64,000 nucleotides of DNA from assembly GCA_017449525.1 (NCBI GenBank), contig JAFTFL010000004.1, positions 124,001 through 188,000 on the forward strand. Direction: 5' to 3'. Made by a program: the position numbers and the translations under genes. The stretch's first letter is position 1, and each line of letters opens with the position of its first letter. The DNA is from Bacteroidales bacterium (lineage in GTDB: Bacteria; Bacteroidota; Bacteroidia; Bacteroidales; P3). The notes under the pieces are model-generated. The model was not told where the DNA came from. It saw nothing but the letters and a program-made list of their open reading frames with translations, and did no database searches. Shown piece after piece: positions 1-8,641 of this stretch.

Positions 1-855
1 AACGTACCCTTCATGGTGCTCACCGTTACCAACAACACCGTAGGCGGCCAGCCCGTCAGCATGCAGAACATCCGTGAGACCTGCGAACTGTGCCACAAGT
101 ATGGAGTGCCCGTCAACATGGATAGCGCCCGTTTTGCAGAGAACGCCTACTTCATCAAAACCCGCGAGAAAGGCTATGAGAACAAGACCATCAAGGAGAT
201 CGCCCGCGAGATGTTCTCCTATGTGGACAGCATGACCATGAGTGCAAAGAAGGACGGTCTGGTCAACATGGGAGGCTTCATAGCCACTAACAAAGAGGAG
301 TGGTACGAAGGTGCGAAGGCATTCTGCATCCCCTTCGAGGGCTTCCTCACCTACGGTGGTATGAACGGCCGCGACCTCGAGGCTTTGGCCGTTGGTCTGG
401 ATGAGAACACCGAATTTGACATGCTCGACACTCGTATCCAGCAGGTACAGTACCTCGCCAAGAAACTCGACGAGTACGGCATCCCCTACCAGCGCCCTGC
501 CGGTGGCCACGCCATCTTTGTGGACGCTGACCGCGTACTCGACCAGATACCCAAGGAGGAGTTCCCCGCACAGACCCTCACTTGTGAACTCTACCTCGAA
601 GCCGGCATCCGCGCCTGCGAAATAGGCTATCTCCTGGCCGACCGCGACCCCGTTACGCGCGAAAACCGCTTCGGCGGCAACGACTTTGTACGTCTCTGCA
701 TCCCGCGCCGCGTCTACACCAACAACCACATGGATGTTATCGCAGCCGCCCTAAAGAACGTCTACGACCGTCGCCACGAAGTAAAGCGCGGAGTCCGCAT
801 CACCTGGGAGGCCGAGCTCATGCGCCACTTCACCGTGCAGCTTGAACGCCTGTAA
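1..855 (+). CDS. tnaA: Tryptophanase, C-terminal part (5' end outside window)
   Basis: PLP-dependent beta-eliminating lyase that splits tryptophan into indole, pyruvate and ammonia in the cytoplasm. The frame is open from the first base, so the gene is cut by the window edge; about 284 residues remain of an enzyme usually near 460. The sequence around MDSARFAENAYFIK and the PLP-lysine region TMSAKKDGLVNMGG match the tryptophanase/tyrosine phenol-lyase family. The C-terminal MRHFT motif has His where tyrosine phenol-lyases have Phe (LRFFT), and GIRACEIG resembles E. coli TnaA, so tryptophanase is preferred over tyrosine phenol-lyase. A hairpin terminator follows at once. The upstream gene and any control region are not visible. 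Confidence 0.93.
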   Translation, partial: NVPFMVLTVTNNTVGGQPVSMQNIRETCELCHKYGVPVNMDSARFAENAYFIKTREKGYENKTIKEIAREMFSYVDSMTMSAKKDGLVNMGGFIATNKEEWYEGAKAFCIPFEGFLTYGGMNGRDLEALAVGLDENTEFDMLDTRIQQVQYLAKKLDEYGIPYQRPAGGHAIFVDADRVLDQIPKEEFPAQTLTCELYLEAGIRACEIGYLLADRDPVTRENRFGGNDFVRLCIPRRVYTNNHMDVIAAALKNVYDRRHEVKRGVRITWEAELMRHFTVQLERL

Positions 856-876
856 TAACAATAATTAAATATGAAA

Positions 877-912
877 GGCGAGCCTAACTAATAGGGCTCG
901 CCCTATCTTTTT
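877..912 (+). terminator. Intrinsic terminator of tnaA
   Basis: An 8-bp perfect stem (GGCGAGCC at 877-884 with GGCTCGCC at 895-902) is followed by ATCTTTTT. It lies 22 bases after the tryptophanase stop codon and before the next gene. Confidence 0.85.
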
Positions 913-922
913 ATAGGCTGTC

Positions 923-2221
923 ATGAGAAAATGTTTCAGATTTACAGTAGCGATAGGCTTGTTCATAGTATCAAATGTCCTGTACGCGCAAACCGAGATA
1001 TCCGGTGTTGTCAGAGATGCACTTAATGGAAGTCGCATCCCGTATGCCAAACTATGGTTCATTGATAATGGTGTGGTCTTTTCGTGTGATGGAAAGGGAG
1101 AGTATTGCTTTGTGCTGCCGAAGAATATGAGGAATGAAAAGGTGGCCATAGAGTGCTATGGATATGCTTCGGATACCCTAATGGCTCGCCAGTTGATGAA
1201 AAACTCGACCGTAGAGTTGTCGCCATTGCCGCGTGAGCTGCGTGTTGTGACCGTCAGACCTCAACAGACCCCTCTGTCAGTACTTGCAGAGGCTTTTGCT
1301 CGGGTGGAACAAAACTTTCATGCAGATACTACCATAGGCCTGTTCCAAGACTTCCGCTTTGCAACACTGGATGGGAAAGCCTATTTGAAGAAGCAGCAGG
1401 CATGCAAGTTGATGCACTATGGCTATGATGAGAGCCGTATACCTGCTGCACGGCGGAAAAAGCTAATCAAGAAGTATCTGAAAGGTCGTCCAGTAAAAGA
1501 TTATATTGAGAAAGAGTACCTCGATGTGGACTCAAGTCTCTTTTGGGCGGACACCATGATGTTGAGGAAGTATATGGAAAATCGCTACTACTGGCCAATT
1601 GCTGTGATAGAGGAGAATTTGGTATTAACTATGAATACTCCCATCAATCCGCCCTATTCGAACTGGGTAGCAAGATACGCGCTATATAATGTGTATGCAG
1701 GCAGCAAAATAGAGATGAATAGGCGAGAAGACAGCTCGATGTACTATACTATATACTTATATGACAGCATAGGTGATGATTATCGCGATACGACCGAGTA
1801 CCACGTTGAGTACCCTTCGATGGCCATCTCGTATGGCAGTACTTGCTTCAAAGAGACTGAGATAAAGCCTTACCAAAAGATGGGATTTGTGGACAGAAAT
1901 TATTATGATACGGTAGTAGTATGGGCATCTGCCTACTACAGTTACTCGAAGGTGGACGGGAAATATGCTCTTGATTCGATGGGCTGCCGTTATAAGCGCA
2001 ACTGTCAAGTGGCAGACAAAGCGGATAGCCGACGGTACTACCCGAAGTTGATAGGGACTATACACCACTACGACCTTTACTACAAGCGAAAGCGGTTAGA
2101 CCTGCATCGCAAGGCGGCCGGGGAACAGATGGACAGCATCATTCCACCCAGAGCCTACGAACCAATCGAGTTGCAGCCTTGGATGGTTGAAGCAATGCAG
2201 CAGCACGATGCGGTGCAGTGA
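923..2221 (+). CDS. Exported protein with N-terminal carboxypeptidase-regulatory-like beta-sandwich
   Basis: 432 residues. An N-terminal signal peptide (residues 1-23, ending LYAQ) sends it to the periplasm or outer membrane. Residues about 25-110 (EISGVVRDALNGSRIPYAKL, then a turn-rich strand region ending in VELSPL) look like the CarboxypepD_reg-like beta-sandwich found at the start of many Bacteroidota surface proteins. The remaining 320 residues are rich in Tyr, Asp and Arg and match no domain I recognise; they do not look like a full TonB-dependent receptor. No sorting domain is present at the C-terminus. The gene follows the tnaA terminator by 10 bases, so its promoter must lie inside or near that terminator or within tnaA. 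A strong terminator follows at 2380-2415. Confidence 0.75.
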   Translation: MRKCFRFTVAIGLFIVSNVLYAQTEISGVVRDALNGSRIPYAKLWFIDNGVVFSCDGKGEYCFVLPKNMRNEKVAIECYGYASDTLMARQLMKNSTVELSPLPRELRVVTVRPQQTPLSVLAEAFARVEQNFHADTTIGLFQDFRFATLDGKAYLKKQQACKLMHYGYDESRIPAARRKKLIKKYLKGRPVKDYIEKEYLDVDSSLFWADTMMLRKYMENRYYWPIAVIEENLVLTMNTPINPPYSNWVARYALYNVYAGSKIEMNRREDSSMYYTIYLYDSIGDDYRDTTEYHVEYPSMAISYGSTCFKETEIKPYQKMGFVDRNYYDTVVVWASAYYSYSKVDGKYALDSMGCRYKRNCQVADKADSRRYYPKLIGTIHHYDLYYKRKRLDLHRKAAGEQMDSIIPPRAYEPIELQPWMVEAMQQHDAVQ

Positions 2222-2308
2222 GCACTGCAGGCGGATGGCAGCAGCAGCCTGCACGGGCCCACAAGGCTTTGCCTGCTCGTCGTTCCGCAGATCATACAGC
2301 CTGGAATA

Positions 2309-2339
2309 GCCGCCCTTAACGCCCAGCGCTAAGGGCGGC
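2309..2339. repeat. 10-bp inverted repeat in the 2222-2729 intergenic region
   Basis: GCCGCCCTTA (2309-2318) is mirrored perfectly by TAAGGGCGGC (2330-2339) across an 11-base loop. No T-run follows, so it is not a standard terminator. It may be an mRNA 3'-end stabilising hairpin ahead of the real terminator. Confidence 0.5.
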
Positions 2340-2379
2340 ACCATTTGCATCCGCAGCCTTGGAAAGCAGCCTCGTTTTA

Positions 2380-2415
2380 GCATGTGCACGCATTGCTGCG
2401 TGCACATGCTTTTTT
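2380..2415 (+). terminator. Strong intrinsic terminator
   Basis: A 13-bp perfect stem (GCATGTGCACGCA with its complement) with a TTGC loop is followed by six T. It ends the transcript of the gene at 923-2221. The stretch from here to 2589 holds no gene that I can support. Confidence 0.9.
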
Positions 2416-2589
2416 GCAGGGCCGATGCCTCTTCTCAAGCACCCCTGCCTCAGTAGCTTTGCTTCATAGAGCCGTAAATTACGCCACAGCATAGTGGCAT
2501 CATAGGCAGATGGGCCTGCAGCTTGCCGTATAGGTGATGCTGTATGTTATTAATATATAGCTATTTTTTTGTGTGTGCAGGGGTTAAGC

Positions 2590-2620
2590 TTGGTGCAACG
2601 AAAAATATTACGTAAATTTG
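2590..2620 (+). promoter_or_regulatory. Bacteroidota-type promoter
   Basis: TTG at 2590-2592 and TAAATTTG (TAnnTTTG) at 2613-2620 with a 20-base spacer fit the -33/-7 promoter consensus of this phylum. It lies about 110 bases before the beta-barrel gene at 2730. Confidence 0.7.
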
Positions 2621-2729
2621 CGTTCGCTTTGTACGACGTACAGTCTGTTTTGGAATTCTAATAAGCGCTTAGAGCAGCAGGACGCATGCAGAGTATCTCT
2701 TATGTATAACCAATAAAACAAAATGAATT

Positions 2730-3392
2730 ATGAACGTGCAAGAGCGCTCGCAGCGGTGGGCAAGAAAAACAAGGATTGGTAAGAAAGGTGTCATGGCAGT
2801 TGTGTTGTGCCTGATGGGTGCTACAACGCTAAACTTGATAGCGCAAGAGAACGGATCGAAAACATTGGAATGGAATTTCCAGTATGGAGTGCCGACCTTC
2901 CATAACCATGCTGGAGGCTTGTTCCGCACGGCTGATGCGGACACCCGGGCTTCTACGGCTTCGCTGTATTTGGGCTATTTCGTGGACGATAAGTTGTCGC
3001 TTGGTTTAGAGGCCGGCGAATATACCTTTGACCAAAAGACGGAAGAGACGTCAGCCTATGCTTACTTCATAGGTTTGGGCATTCGTGCACATGCTCCCCT
3101 CAGCGACCGCTTGGAGGCATGGGAAGGCATTACACTGGGTGCGATAAGTAGCCATTCGCACTACTCGTGGGCCGGAACCGACTACAAGCCATCAAGATGG
3201 GGCATGTATGGAGCGGTAGCAGTGGGCCTAAATGTGAAGATAACGGAGCAGGTAAGCCTGGGACTTTCGTATGATGTCAAGATAGGAACGCTGCTGGGTG
3301 AGGATGTTGAAACGCCCGCTGGTCTGCCCTGGACACAGCAAAACTTGATGACTGCTTCGGGGCTGAAGCTGCACGCCACCTTTACCTTCTGA
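2730..3392 (+). CDS. Outer membrane beta-barrel protein
   Basis: 220 residues. After a basic N-terminus comes a hydrophobic stretch (about residues 20-38) ending LIAQ, a usual signal-peptidase site in this group; a start at an internal ATG near residue 22 would give a more ordinary signal peptide. The mature part alternates polar and hydrophobic residues in short strands such as TASLYLGYFVDDKLSLGLEA and ends in HATFTF, the terminal-Phe signature of outer membrane barrels. The size suits an 8-strand barrel of the OmpW/OmpX kind. It has its own promoter and a terminator shared with the opposing gene, so it is monocistronic. The ligand or role is unknown. Confidence 0.72.
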   Translation: MNVQERSQRWARKTRIGKKGVMAVVLCLMGATTLNLIAQENGSKTLEWNFQYGVPTFHNHAGGLFRTADADTRASTASLYLGYFVDDKLSLGLEAGEYTFDQKTEETSAYAYFIGLGIRAHAPLSDRLEAWEGITLGAISSHSHYSWAGTDYKPSRWGMYGAVAVGLNVKITEQVSLGLSYDVKIGTLLGEDVETPAGLPWTQQNLMTASGLKLHATFTF

Positions 3393-3445
3393 TGGCCGAA
3401 GGCATGCCAGACCTGTGAAAGGCTCCCGACAGAGCCGTATCGAAA

Positions 3446-3488
3446 AAGGGCCTTGCACTAACGATGTGTAGTGCAGGGCTCTTTTCTT
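3446..3488. terminator. Bidirectional terminator between convergent genes
   Basis: A GC-rich stem with a few G-U pairs (CCTTGCACTA with TAGTGCAGGG) is flanked by AAAAA on the left and TTTT on the right. It can therefore stop both the barrel gene on the plus strand and the GTPase gene on the minus strand. Confidence 0.8.
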
Positions 3489-3507
3489 GACGTAAAGGCA
3501 CGACCCC

Positions 3508-4731
3508 CTATGCGAGGCAGGCATCGAGAGCAGTGGTGATAGCCTCGCGGTCGAGGTGCTGGCCAATGAAGACCAGCTTCTGCATGCGGTCGCCCACCTC
3601 GTCGTCCCAGTCGCGGCGCAGGTCGGGGTTGCGAGCCATGAAGTCGGCCAGCTCGTCGGCCGGCATGGTGGCATACCACTGGCCGCTGTTGCTGAGCGAG
3701 ACCTGCGAGCCAGCTTGCTCAAAGAGGTAGCAGATGTCGTACTCCGACTCGAACCAGCAGATGCCCTTGCAACGGATTACCCCTTTGGGCCAATGGCGCG
3801 CCACAAACTCATCGAATCGGCCTATGTGCATTGGCCGGCGGCTGTAGTAGACGAACGTTCCGATGCCATATTCTTCGGCTTCGCCCTCGTTGTGGTGATG
3901 GTGGTGATGATGGTGGTGGCCCGGCTCGTCGTGTTCATCGTGGTGATGCTCCTCATGATGGGAGTCTGAATGGTCGTGGTCTGCCTCATCGCCGTGGTGG
4001 CCTTCAAGGGCATCGATCCAGGCGGCAGACGTGGCGACGCGGTCGAAATCGAAGAGGCCGGTGTAGAGGATCTGGCTGAAGTCGACATCGCAGTAGTCGC
4101 AGTCGATGATGGCGGCCTTGGGCTGCAGGGCACGGATGATTTCGCGGATACGCCCCAGTTCCTCGGGAGCCACCTCGGAGGCCTTGTTGAGCAGGATGAT
4201 GTTGCAGAACTCGATTTGCTGAATGACGAGGTTCTCGATGTCGTCCTCGGCCAGGCCCGGGCGCAGCAGGTCGTTGCCGCTGCCGAACTCGTCTTTCATG
4301 CGCAGGGCGTCGACGACGGTGACGATGCTGTCGACCGTCGGGATGCCGTCGCGGACATAGTCTGGTCCGAGGGTGGGTATGGAGCAGATGGTTTGTGCGA
4401 TGGGGGCTGGCTCGCAGATGCCGCTGGCTTCGATGACGATATAGTCGAAGCGGTGTTGGGAGGTGATGTCGCGCAGCTGCTCGACGAGGTCCATCTTGAG
4501 GGTGCAGCAGATACAGCCGTTCTGAAGTGCCACCAGGCTTTCGTCGCTCTGACCCACCACACCGCCTTTCTCGATGAGGTTGGCATCGATGTTGACCTCG
4601 CCAATGTCGTTGACGACGACGGCAAACTTGATGCCGCGCCGGTTGGCAAGAATGCGGTTGAGGAGGGTGGTTTTGCCGCTGCCCAGATAGCCTGTGAGCA
4701 GCAGTACGGGAATGGTGCTGGGTGTGTTCAT
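3508..4731 (-). CDS. COG0523-family (CobW/ZNG1-like) G3E GTPase, metal chaperone
   Basis: 407 residues, cytoplasmic. G3E GTPases of this family insert or deliver metal, most often zinc. Visible motifs are the P-loop GYLGSGKT at 14-21, the metal-binding GCICC at 72-76, the guanine-specificity NKAS at 182-185, and a C-terminal CobW_C domain from about residue 290. Between the two halves, residues 245-280 form an extreme His/Asp/Glu tract including nine consecutive His, which should bind several Zn or Ni ions. The small helicase-associated gene lies 18 bases upstream and is probably co-transcribed. The target protein cannot be read from the sequence; zinc homeostasis is the most likely role. Confidence 0.88.
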   Translation of the reverse strand: MNTPSTIPVLLLTGYLGSGKTTLLNRILANRRGIKFAVVVNDIGEVNIDANLIEKGGVVGQSDESLVALQNGCICCTLKMDLVEQLRDITSQHRFDYIVIEASGICEPAPIAQTICSIPTLGPDYVRDGIPTVDSIVTVVDALRMKDEFGSGNDLLRPGLAEDDIENLVIQQIEFCNIILLNKASEVAPEELGRIREIIRALQPKAAIIDCDYCDVDFSQILYTGLFDFDRVATSAAWIDALEGHHGDEADHDHSDSHHEEHHHDEHDEPGHHHHHHHHHNEGEAEEYGIGTFVYYSRRPMHIGRFDEFVARHWPKGVIRCKGICWFESEYDICYLFEQAGSQVSLSNSGQWYATMPADELADFMARNPDLRRDWDDEVGDRMQKLVFIGQHLDREAITTALDACLA

Positions 4732-4749
4732 GGTGTGATGTATGTATAT

Positions 4750-4953
4750 TTATGTATTGTCGTGTTGGAAGTGGGCGGCCGTCGGCAGTGTGCGGTAGGA
4801 CTTCAGGGCATCGGCATTCATCAGCTTGCGGTTGTTGTACCACGAGTGCAGGTTGCACTCGTCTTGGCGGTGCTTTGACGGACAGCGTCCGTTGGTCTTG
4901 ATGAAGCTGGCATACTTGATGTATCGGGCCTCCCACATTTCGTCTTGTGTCAT
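4750..4953 (-). CDS. Small helicase-associated-domain protein
   Basis: 67 residues from the ATG at 4953; an in-frame ATG at 5013 would add 20 residues of no evident domain. The pattern W-x3-Y-x2-Y-x2-F...GRCPSKHR...L-x2-W-x3-RK matches a single helicase-associated (HA) alpha-helical domain, which in larger proteins follows helicase cores and binds nucleic acid. Here it stands alone. It lies directly upstream of the metal GTPase on the same strand, so the two are likely co-transcribed, although the functional link is unknown. I see no clear promoter in 4954-5100. Confidence 0.6.
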   Translation of the reverse strand: MTQDEMWEARYIKYASFIKTNGRCPSKHRQDECNLHSWYNNRKLMNADALKSYRTLPTAAHFQHDNT

Positions 4954-5152
4954 GGTAGTAGCTTTGATGGTTAGGGACTCTATAGGAGTGTGGTAATCGG
5001 TAGAATAACGCAACAGTTCGCGATATATGATTTCATTCCGTTCTTTATCTTGTGTTTATAGACGGCCCCTTTCGCAAGGTGCGCCAGGTTGGGTAATGGT
5101 GTAGACCGATGTATCGGACAGTATATAAGGTGATAAAGATGCGCAAGATATG

Positions 5153-5190
5153 GTGCGGGGATGCACCGTCATGGTGGTGCATCCCCGCAC
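5153..5190. terminator. Large hairpin downstream of the Ser-rich gene
   Basis: GTGCGGGGATGCACC (5153-5167) pairs perfectly with 5176-5190, giving a 15-bp stem and an 8-base loop. It lies 50 bases past the stop of the minus-strand Ser-rich gene. No good T-run follows on either strand, so it may be an RNA 3'-end stabiliser rather than a classic terminator. Confidence 0.5.
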
Positions 5191-5240
5191 TGTGTGTGAA
5201 ACAATTGGTATGGGCTGTTGTTACCTGTCGAGGAAATGGA

Positions 5241-6335
5241 TTAGTCGGCTTCGTATATCATCAGTTTACCATCGAGGTAGAGGAACAGCATTGGGTCTTT
5301 GTTCTTTTTCTTCATGACCCAGCAGCCGCCGTTCTCACGGTCGATTTGACAAGTCTTGTACTTGCGGTTGACGGCCTGCTCAGCCAGTAGGTTGTCCTCG
5401 TTGTCGTAGACTTGCAGGTAGGTGTCGCCGCCGTCGCGCACCAGGGCGTACATCAGGTCGCCGCTGACCACGTAGCTGATGAGGTCGACGTTGTAGTTGC
5501 TGGCTGCGTAGCGTTTGACTACGACGACATCGGTTACGTGATAGTCATACCAGTAGCTGTTGCAGTAGAGCCATAGGCCGGGGCGATGGATGTGGCGTGG
5601 GGGCATGGGGTTCCAGAATACTGGGTGCATAGGGATGGGGGCGTGGTGCACTGGGTGGTAGAAAGGGGCACCGGGGTCGAACGGACGAGGGCCGCCTGGG
5701 CGAGGACCATGAGGCCGTGGAGGTTCTGGCCGATGTGCTGGGCCTGGACGCACGCCCGACGCAGGAGGCATGGGCGCTGCCTTTTGGGCAGGGGCAGGTG
5801 TGGCCAAGGGGCGTGAGGGCGCAGGACGGTTGGCACGAGTGCCAGAGGGTATTCCCCTGCCTACGGGTCTCCCTATGCGACCTGGTGTCGACGGGTGGGA
5901 GCCAGGTTGATGTACTGTACCAGCATTGCGCGAGGGGGTGCCGCTTCTGCGTTCGATTGCAGCAGAACCCCGGGAGGGTGTGCTACTACTGGGTGTACGG
6001 CTGCTTCGGTCAAAGCTGGTTGAGCTGCGTGGGGAAGCTGCGCTGCTTCTGTTGCCCGAAATGGCCGAACTGCTGCGAGGAGTACTGGAACTGCTGTAGT
6101 GAGCCGAACCACTGCGGCTGCTGCCCGACGATAGGGAGCTGCGACTACCGCTTGATGAACTGGAACTGTGACTACTGCTCGATGAGTTGGAACTACGGCT
6201 GCTACTCGATGAGTTGGAGCTGTGGCTGCTGCTCGATGAGCTGCTGTGTGCGCCACCACTGCGTTGTGCCATGACGGTGGGGGCGCATAGTGCCATGCAA
6301 ATGGCCATGGTCATCATCATTCTTGTTGTTTTCAT
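5241..6335 (-). CDS. Secreted Ser-rich/Pro-rich low-complexity protein
   Basis: 364 residues from the ATG at 6335, chosen because it opens a proper signal peptide (MKTTRMMMTMAICMALCAPTVMAQ, cut after AQ). A longer frame from 6401 would bury it. Residues about 25-120 are almost pure Ser with spaced His, Asn, Arg and Gly. Residues 120-240 are rich in Pro, Arg and Gly. The last 120 residues, from about FYHPVHHAPIPMHPVFW, are a compact domain with many aromatic residues and a C-terminus rich in charged beta-strands. I recognise no named family. An exposed surface or periplasmic linker with a C-terminal binding domain is the most that can be inferred. Confidence 0.68.
   Translation of the reverse strand: MKTTRMMMTMAICMALCAPTVMAQRSGGAHSSSSSSSHSSNSSSSSRSSNSSSSSHSSSSSSGSRSSLSSGSSRSGSAHYSSSSTPRSSSAISGNRSSAASPRSSTSFDRSSRTPSSSTPSRGSAAIERRSGTPSRNAGTVHQPGSHPSTPGRIGRPVGRGIPSGTRANRPAPSRPLATPAPAQKAAPMPPASGVRPGPAHRPEPPRPHGPRPGGPRPFDPGAPFYHPVHHAPIPMHPVFWNPMPPRHIHRPGLWLYCNSYWYDYHVTDVVVVKRYAASNYNVDLISYVVSGDLMYALVRDGGDTYLQVYDNEDNLLAEQAVNRKYKTCQIDRENGGCWVMKKKNKDPMLFLYLDGKLMIYEAD
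6151..6246. repeat. 27-bp tandem repeats encoding the Ser tract
   Basis: Units begin at 6151, 6178, 6205 and (partial) 6232, each starting CTYGATGARYTGGA or similar. They encode part of the Ser/Asn/His-rich segment of the minus-strand gene and could change copy number by slippage. Confidence 0.75.
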
Positions 6336-6380
6336 AGTGGACTCCTTTCGTTTGATTGGTTCAATGTTCCTTTTCGCTTG

Positions 6381-6388
6381 CAAAGGTA
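6381..6388 (-). promoter_or_regulatory. -7 box for the Ser-rich gene
   Basis: CAAAGGTA reads TACCTTTG on the minus strand (TAnnTTTG), 46 bases before the chosen ATG. No TTG is found at the proper -33 distance, so only half of the consensus is present. Confidence 0.5.
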
Positions 6389-6404
6389 CACCCCTTATCA
6401 CAAT

Positions 6405-6450
6405 AAAAACCCCGACCGCTCTCCTCTTTTCCCTGAGGGCGGTCGGGTTT
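6405..6450. terminator. Bidirectional terminator of the amidase-pyrF operon
   Basis: CCCGACCGC (6411-6419) pairs with GCGGTCGGG (6439-6447). A-run 6405-6408 on one side and TTT on the other let it act in both directions; its main job is to end the leftward four-gene operon starting at 9943. Confidence 0.8.
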
Positions 6451-6516
6451 CTCCTGTTGGGGGTGTTGTAGTAGGGTTAGCTTAGACCATCTACCAGTAT
6501 GCAATCAAGGGGGTTA

Positions 6517-7038
6517 CTACTGCTCGTTGGGGTTGTTTCCTGCGGAGGAATTTTCCTCAGCCGTAGTGTTGTTTTTCTCGCTGCTGAGTACTCCCAAACT
6601 GCGCAGCGAGAAGTAGTAGAAGGCGATGAAGAGCAGGGTGAGCATTACGTCGCCAAGCTGTATGCCCGTGCGGCCGAGGAACAGTAGTGCCACTACGATA
6701 AGGAGTAGCTGTGCGAGCGTGTAGAAGTGAAACCCGCTGCGCCGTGGTTTCCACATCAAGATGACGCCCGTCAACGAGAGGGCTGCAAGTACGAAGGTGA
6801 TGAAAAAGTACATTCGGGGCATATTCAGAAAGGCTTCTACGGCCACCTGCATGTAGTCCGGTATAGGTAATTGTCCTGCTTCGTAGAGACTGTTCATCGC
6901 AGGAAGGAAGAGTGCCGATATGAGGTAGGAAAGCACGTTGGCTCCAGAACCAATCATACTTAGCACTAGTACGATGCGGAGTGAGCGCAACTGCTTGCGG
7001 CGTACCTCTTCCTCGGTGGGAACGGTGGGATTGTTCAT
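6517..7038 (-). CDS. Conserved four-helix membrane protein of unknown function
   Basis: 173 residues from the ATG at 7038 (MNNPTVPTEEEVRRKQLRSL). That start leaves 13 bases after the pyrF stop, while the longer frame would overlap pyrF. A short charged N-terminus is followed by about four hydrophobic segments (IVLVLSMIGSGANVLSYLIS; MYFFITFVLAALSLTGVILM; FYTLAQLLLIVVALLFLG; VMLTLLFIAFYYFSL) and an Asn/Glu-rich polar tail. It is the last gene of the operon. I recognise no family; the layout says inner-membrane protein and no more. Confidence 0.7.
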   Translation of the reverse strand: MNNPTVPTEEEVRRKQLRSLRIVLVLSMIGSGANVLSYLISALFLPAMNSLYEAGQLPIPDYMQVAVEAFLNMPRMYFFITFVLAALSLTGVILMWKPRRSGFHFYTLAQLLLIVVALLFLGRTGIQLGDVMLTLLFIAFYYFSLRSLGVLSSEKNNTTAEENSSAGNNPNEQ

Positions 7039-7051
7039 GCTGTGTGTGGTA

Positions 7052-7888
7052 TTAGAAGTTGATGCGAGCCAGTTCGGCTGCCATAGTCTGTTGCAATTTG
7101 TGGGCTTCGGTGGCTGCGGCCTCAGCAAAGTCGGTACCACTTGAGGCGTAGATGATGCCTCGCGACGAGTTGACCAGCAGTCCGCAGTCTTGGTTCAGTC
7201 CGTAGCGGCACACCTCCTCAAGACTGCCCCCCTGTGCGCCTACGCCAGGTACCAGCAAGAAGCTGTCGGGGACAATGGCACGCACCTCGCTCAGCATGTC
7301 AGCTTTGGTGGCACCCACCACGTACATCATGTTCTCTTTCGTTCCCCACTTTTGTGAGGTGTGCAGCACCTCTTCAAACAATCGTCTGCCGCTATCGTTG
7401 CGTAGCAGTTGGAAGTCAAACGCCCCTTTGTTCGAGGTGAGAGCCAACAGGATTACCCATTTACCTTCGTAAGTGGTGAACGGGGTTACGGAGTCTTCTC
7501 CCATGTAGGGGGCTATGGTCATTGCATCGAAGCCGAACTCGCCCTGGGGGTCGAGGAAAGCACGCGCGTACTGTTTAGAGGTGTTGCCGATGTCGCCCCG
7601 CTTGGCATCTGCAATGGTGAACGCCTTCTGGGGCAGCTGGCGCAGGTAGTCCATCGTTTTCTTGAGCTGCTGCAGTCCTTCGATGCCCATGCTTTCATAG
7701 AAGGCCAAATTGGGCTTGTAGGCCACGGTGTAGTCTATCGTGGCGTCGATGATGGCCTTGTTGAACTGAAATACACCGTCGGTTACGCCTTGCAGGTGGG
7801 TAGGCATCTTGGTTGGGTCGGTGTCAAGACCGACGCACAGGAAGGAGCGACGCTCCTTGATGAGGGAAACGAGTTCGTGTCGTGTCAT
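7052..7888 (-). CDS. pyrF: Orotidine 5'-phosphate decarboxylase
   Basis: 278 residues. It converts orotidine monophosphate to UMP, the last step of de novo pyrimidine synthesis, in the cytoplasm. The catalytic signature ADAKRGDI (residues 93-100, with the Asp-Lys-Asp set D94, K96, D99) is intact, as are the [10 protein letters not shown] start strand and the phosphate-binding [11 protein letters not shown] loop. Length and motifs fit the longer (type 2) PyrF group of about 270-280 residues. It lies third in a leftward operon, 22 bases after the ABC ATPase gene and 13 bases before a membrane-protein gene. Confidence 0.96.
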   Translation of the reverse strand: MTRHELVSLIKERRSFLCVGLDTDPTKMPTHLQGVTDGVFQFNKAIIDATIDYTVAYKPNLAFYESMGIEGLQQLKKTMDYLRQLPQKAFTIADAKRGDIGNTSKQYARAFLDPQGEFGFDAMTIAPYMGEDSVTPFTTYEGKWVILLALTSNKGAFDFQLLRNDSGRRLFEEVLHTSQKWGTKENMMYVVGATKADMLSEVRAIVPDSFLLVPGVGAQGGSLEEVCRYGLNQDCGLLVNSSRGIIYASSGTDFAEAAATEAHKLQQTMAAELARINF

Positions 7889-7910
7889 GGAAAGTATGGA
7901 GTTCTGAATA

Positions 7911-8624
7911 TTATCGGTTGGTGAGCTTGTGGAACTTGGCTGTCAGCTCGCCAGCAGCCATGTGGCTGATGGGCGAATCGTCCACGATGTGCCCGTGGTT
8001 GATGATGATGGCGCGTGAGCACATAGCCTCCACCTCTTGCATGATGTGGGTTGAGAGCAGTACTGTTTTGGTCTTTCCCACAGAGCGGATGAGGCTGCGT
8101 ATCTCTTCCAGCTGATTGGGGTCGAGCCCAGTGGTGGGCTCGTCGAGTATCAGTACTTCGGGGTTGTGGATGAGGGCTTGAGCCAGTCCCACCCGTTGGC
8201 GATAGCCTTTGGACAGCATGCCGATACGCTTATTGGCCTCGGGGCGCAACCCCGTGATGTCAATCATGTGTTCAACTCGGTCGTTCAGTTTCTCGCCTCC
8301 CACACTGCCCTTCGTGGCGTAAATGCCACCGACAAACTGTAGGAACTCCCTCACAAACATCTCTTGGTACAAGGGGTTTTGCTCGGGCAGATAACCGATG
8401 CAGCGACGCACTTCTATGGGGTTGTCGTAGATGCTGTAGCCGTTGACATAAGCTTCGCCTTCGGTCGGCGGAATGAAGCAGGTGAGGATTTTCATGAGGG
8501 TCGACTTGCCGGCACCGTTTGGTCCCAACAGTCCCACCACTTCACCCTTGTTGAGTTTGATACTGACGTCGTCGAGTGCGCGCTGCGAGCCGTACAGTTT
8601 GGTGATATGGTTGACTTCTATCAT
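7911..8624 (-). CDS. GldA-like ABC transporter ATP-binding protein
   Basis: 237 residues, cytoplasmic ATPase. Walker A GPNGAGKS is at 34-41, the signature [15 protein letters not shown] near 140, and Walker [14 protein letters not shown] is followed by a STHIMQEVE switch His. The sequence is closest in style to GldA, the ATPase of the Gld gliding-motility transporter, and to the wider multidrug-type ABC-2 ATPases. Typical GldA proteins are longer, near 300 residues, so this one lacks the C-terminal extension. No permease gene (GldF/GldG) is next to it, so its membrane partner must be elsewhere. It sits between a cell-wall amidase and pyrF in one operon. Confidence 0.82.
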   Translation of the reverse strand: MIEVNHITKLYGSQRALDDVSIKLNKGEVVGLLGPNGAGKSTLMKILTCFIPPTEGEAYVNGYSIYDNPIEVRRCIGYLPEQNPLYQEMFVREFLQFVGGIYATKGSVGGEKLNDRVEHMIDITGLRPEANKRIGMLSKGYRQRVGLAQALIHNPEVLILDEPTTGLDPNQLEEIRSLIRSVGKTKTVLLSTHIMQEVEAMCSRAIIINHGHIVDDSPISHMAAGELTAKFHKLTNR

Positions 8625-8641
8625 GTGTGTGCAGTAGCTGT

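Noticed and set aside
1..855. Tyrosine phenol-lyase as an alternative to tryptophanase
   Set aside because: His in MRHFT and the GIRACEIG segment agree with tryptophanases; tyrosine phenol-lyases have Phe at that His.
4004..4936. Long frames on both strands over the metal GTPase gene (minus 4004-4936, plus 3970-4878)
   Set aside because: The true GTPase frame has all G-motifs; the others are Arg/Pro/His-rich or Asp/Val-rich shadows.
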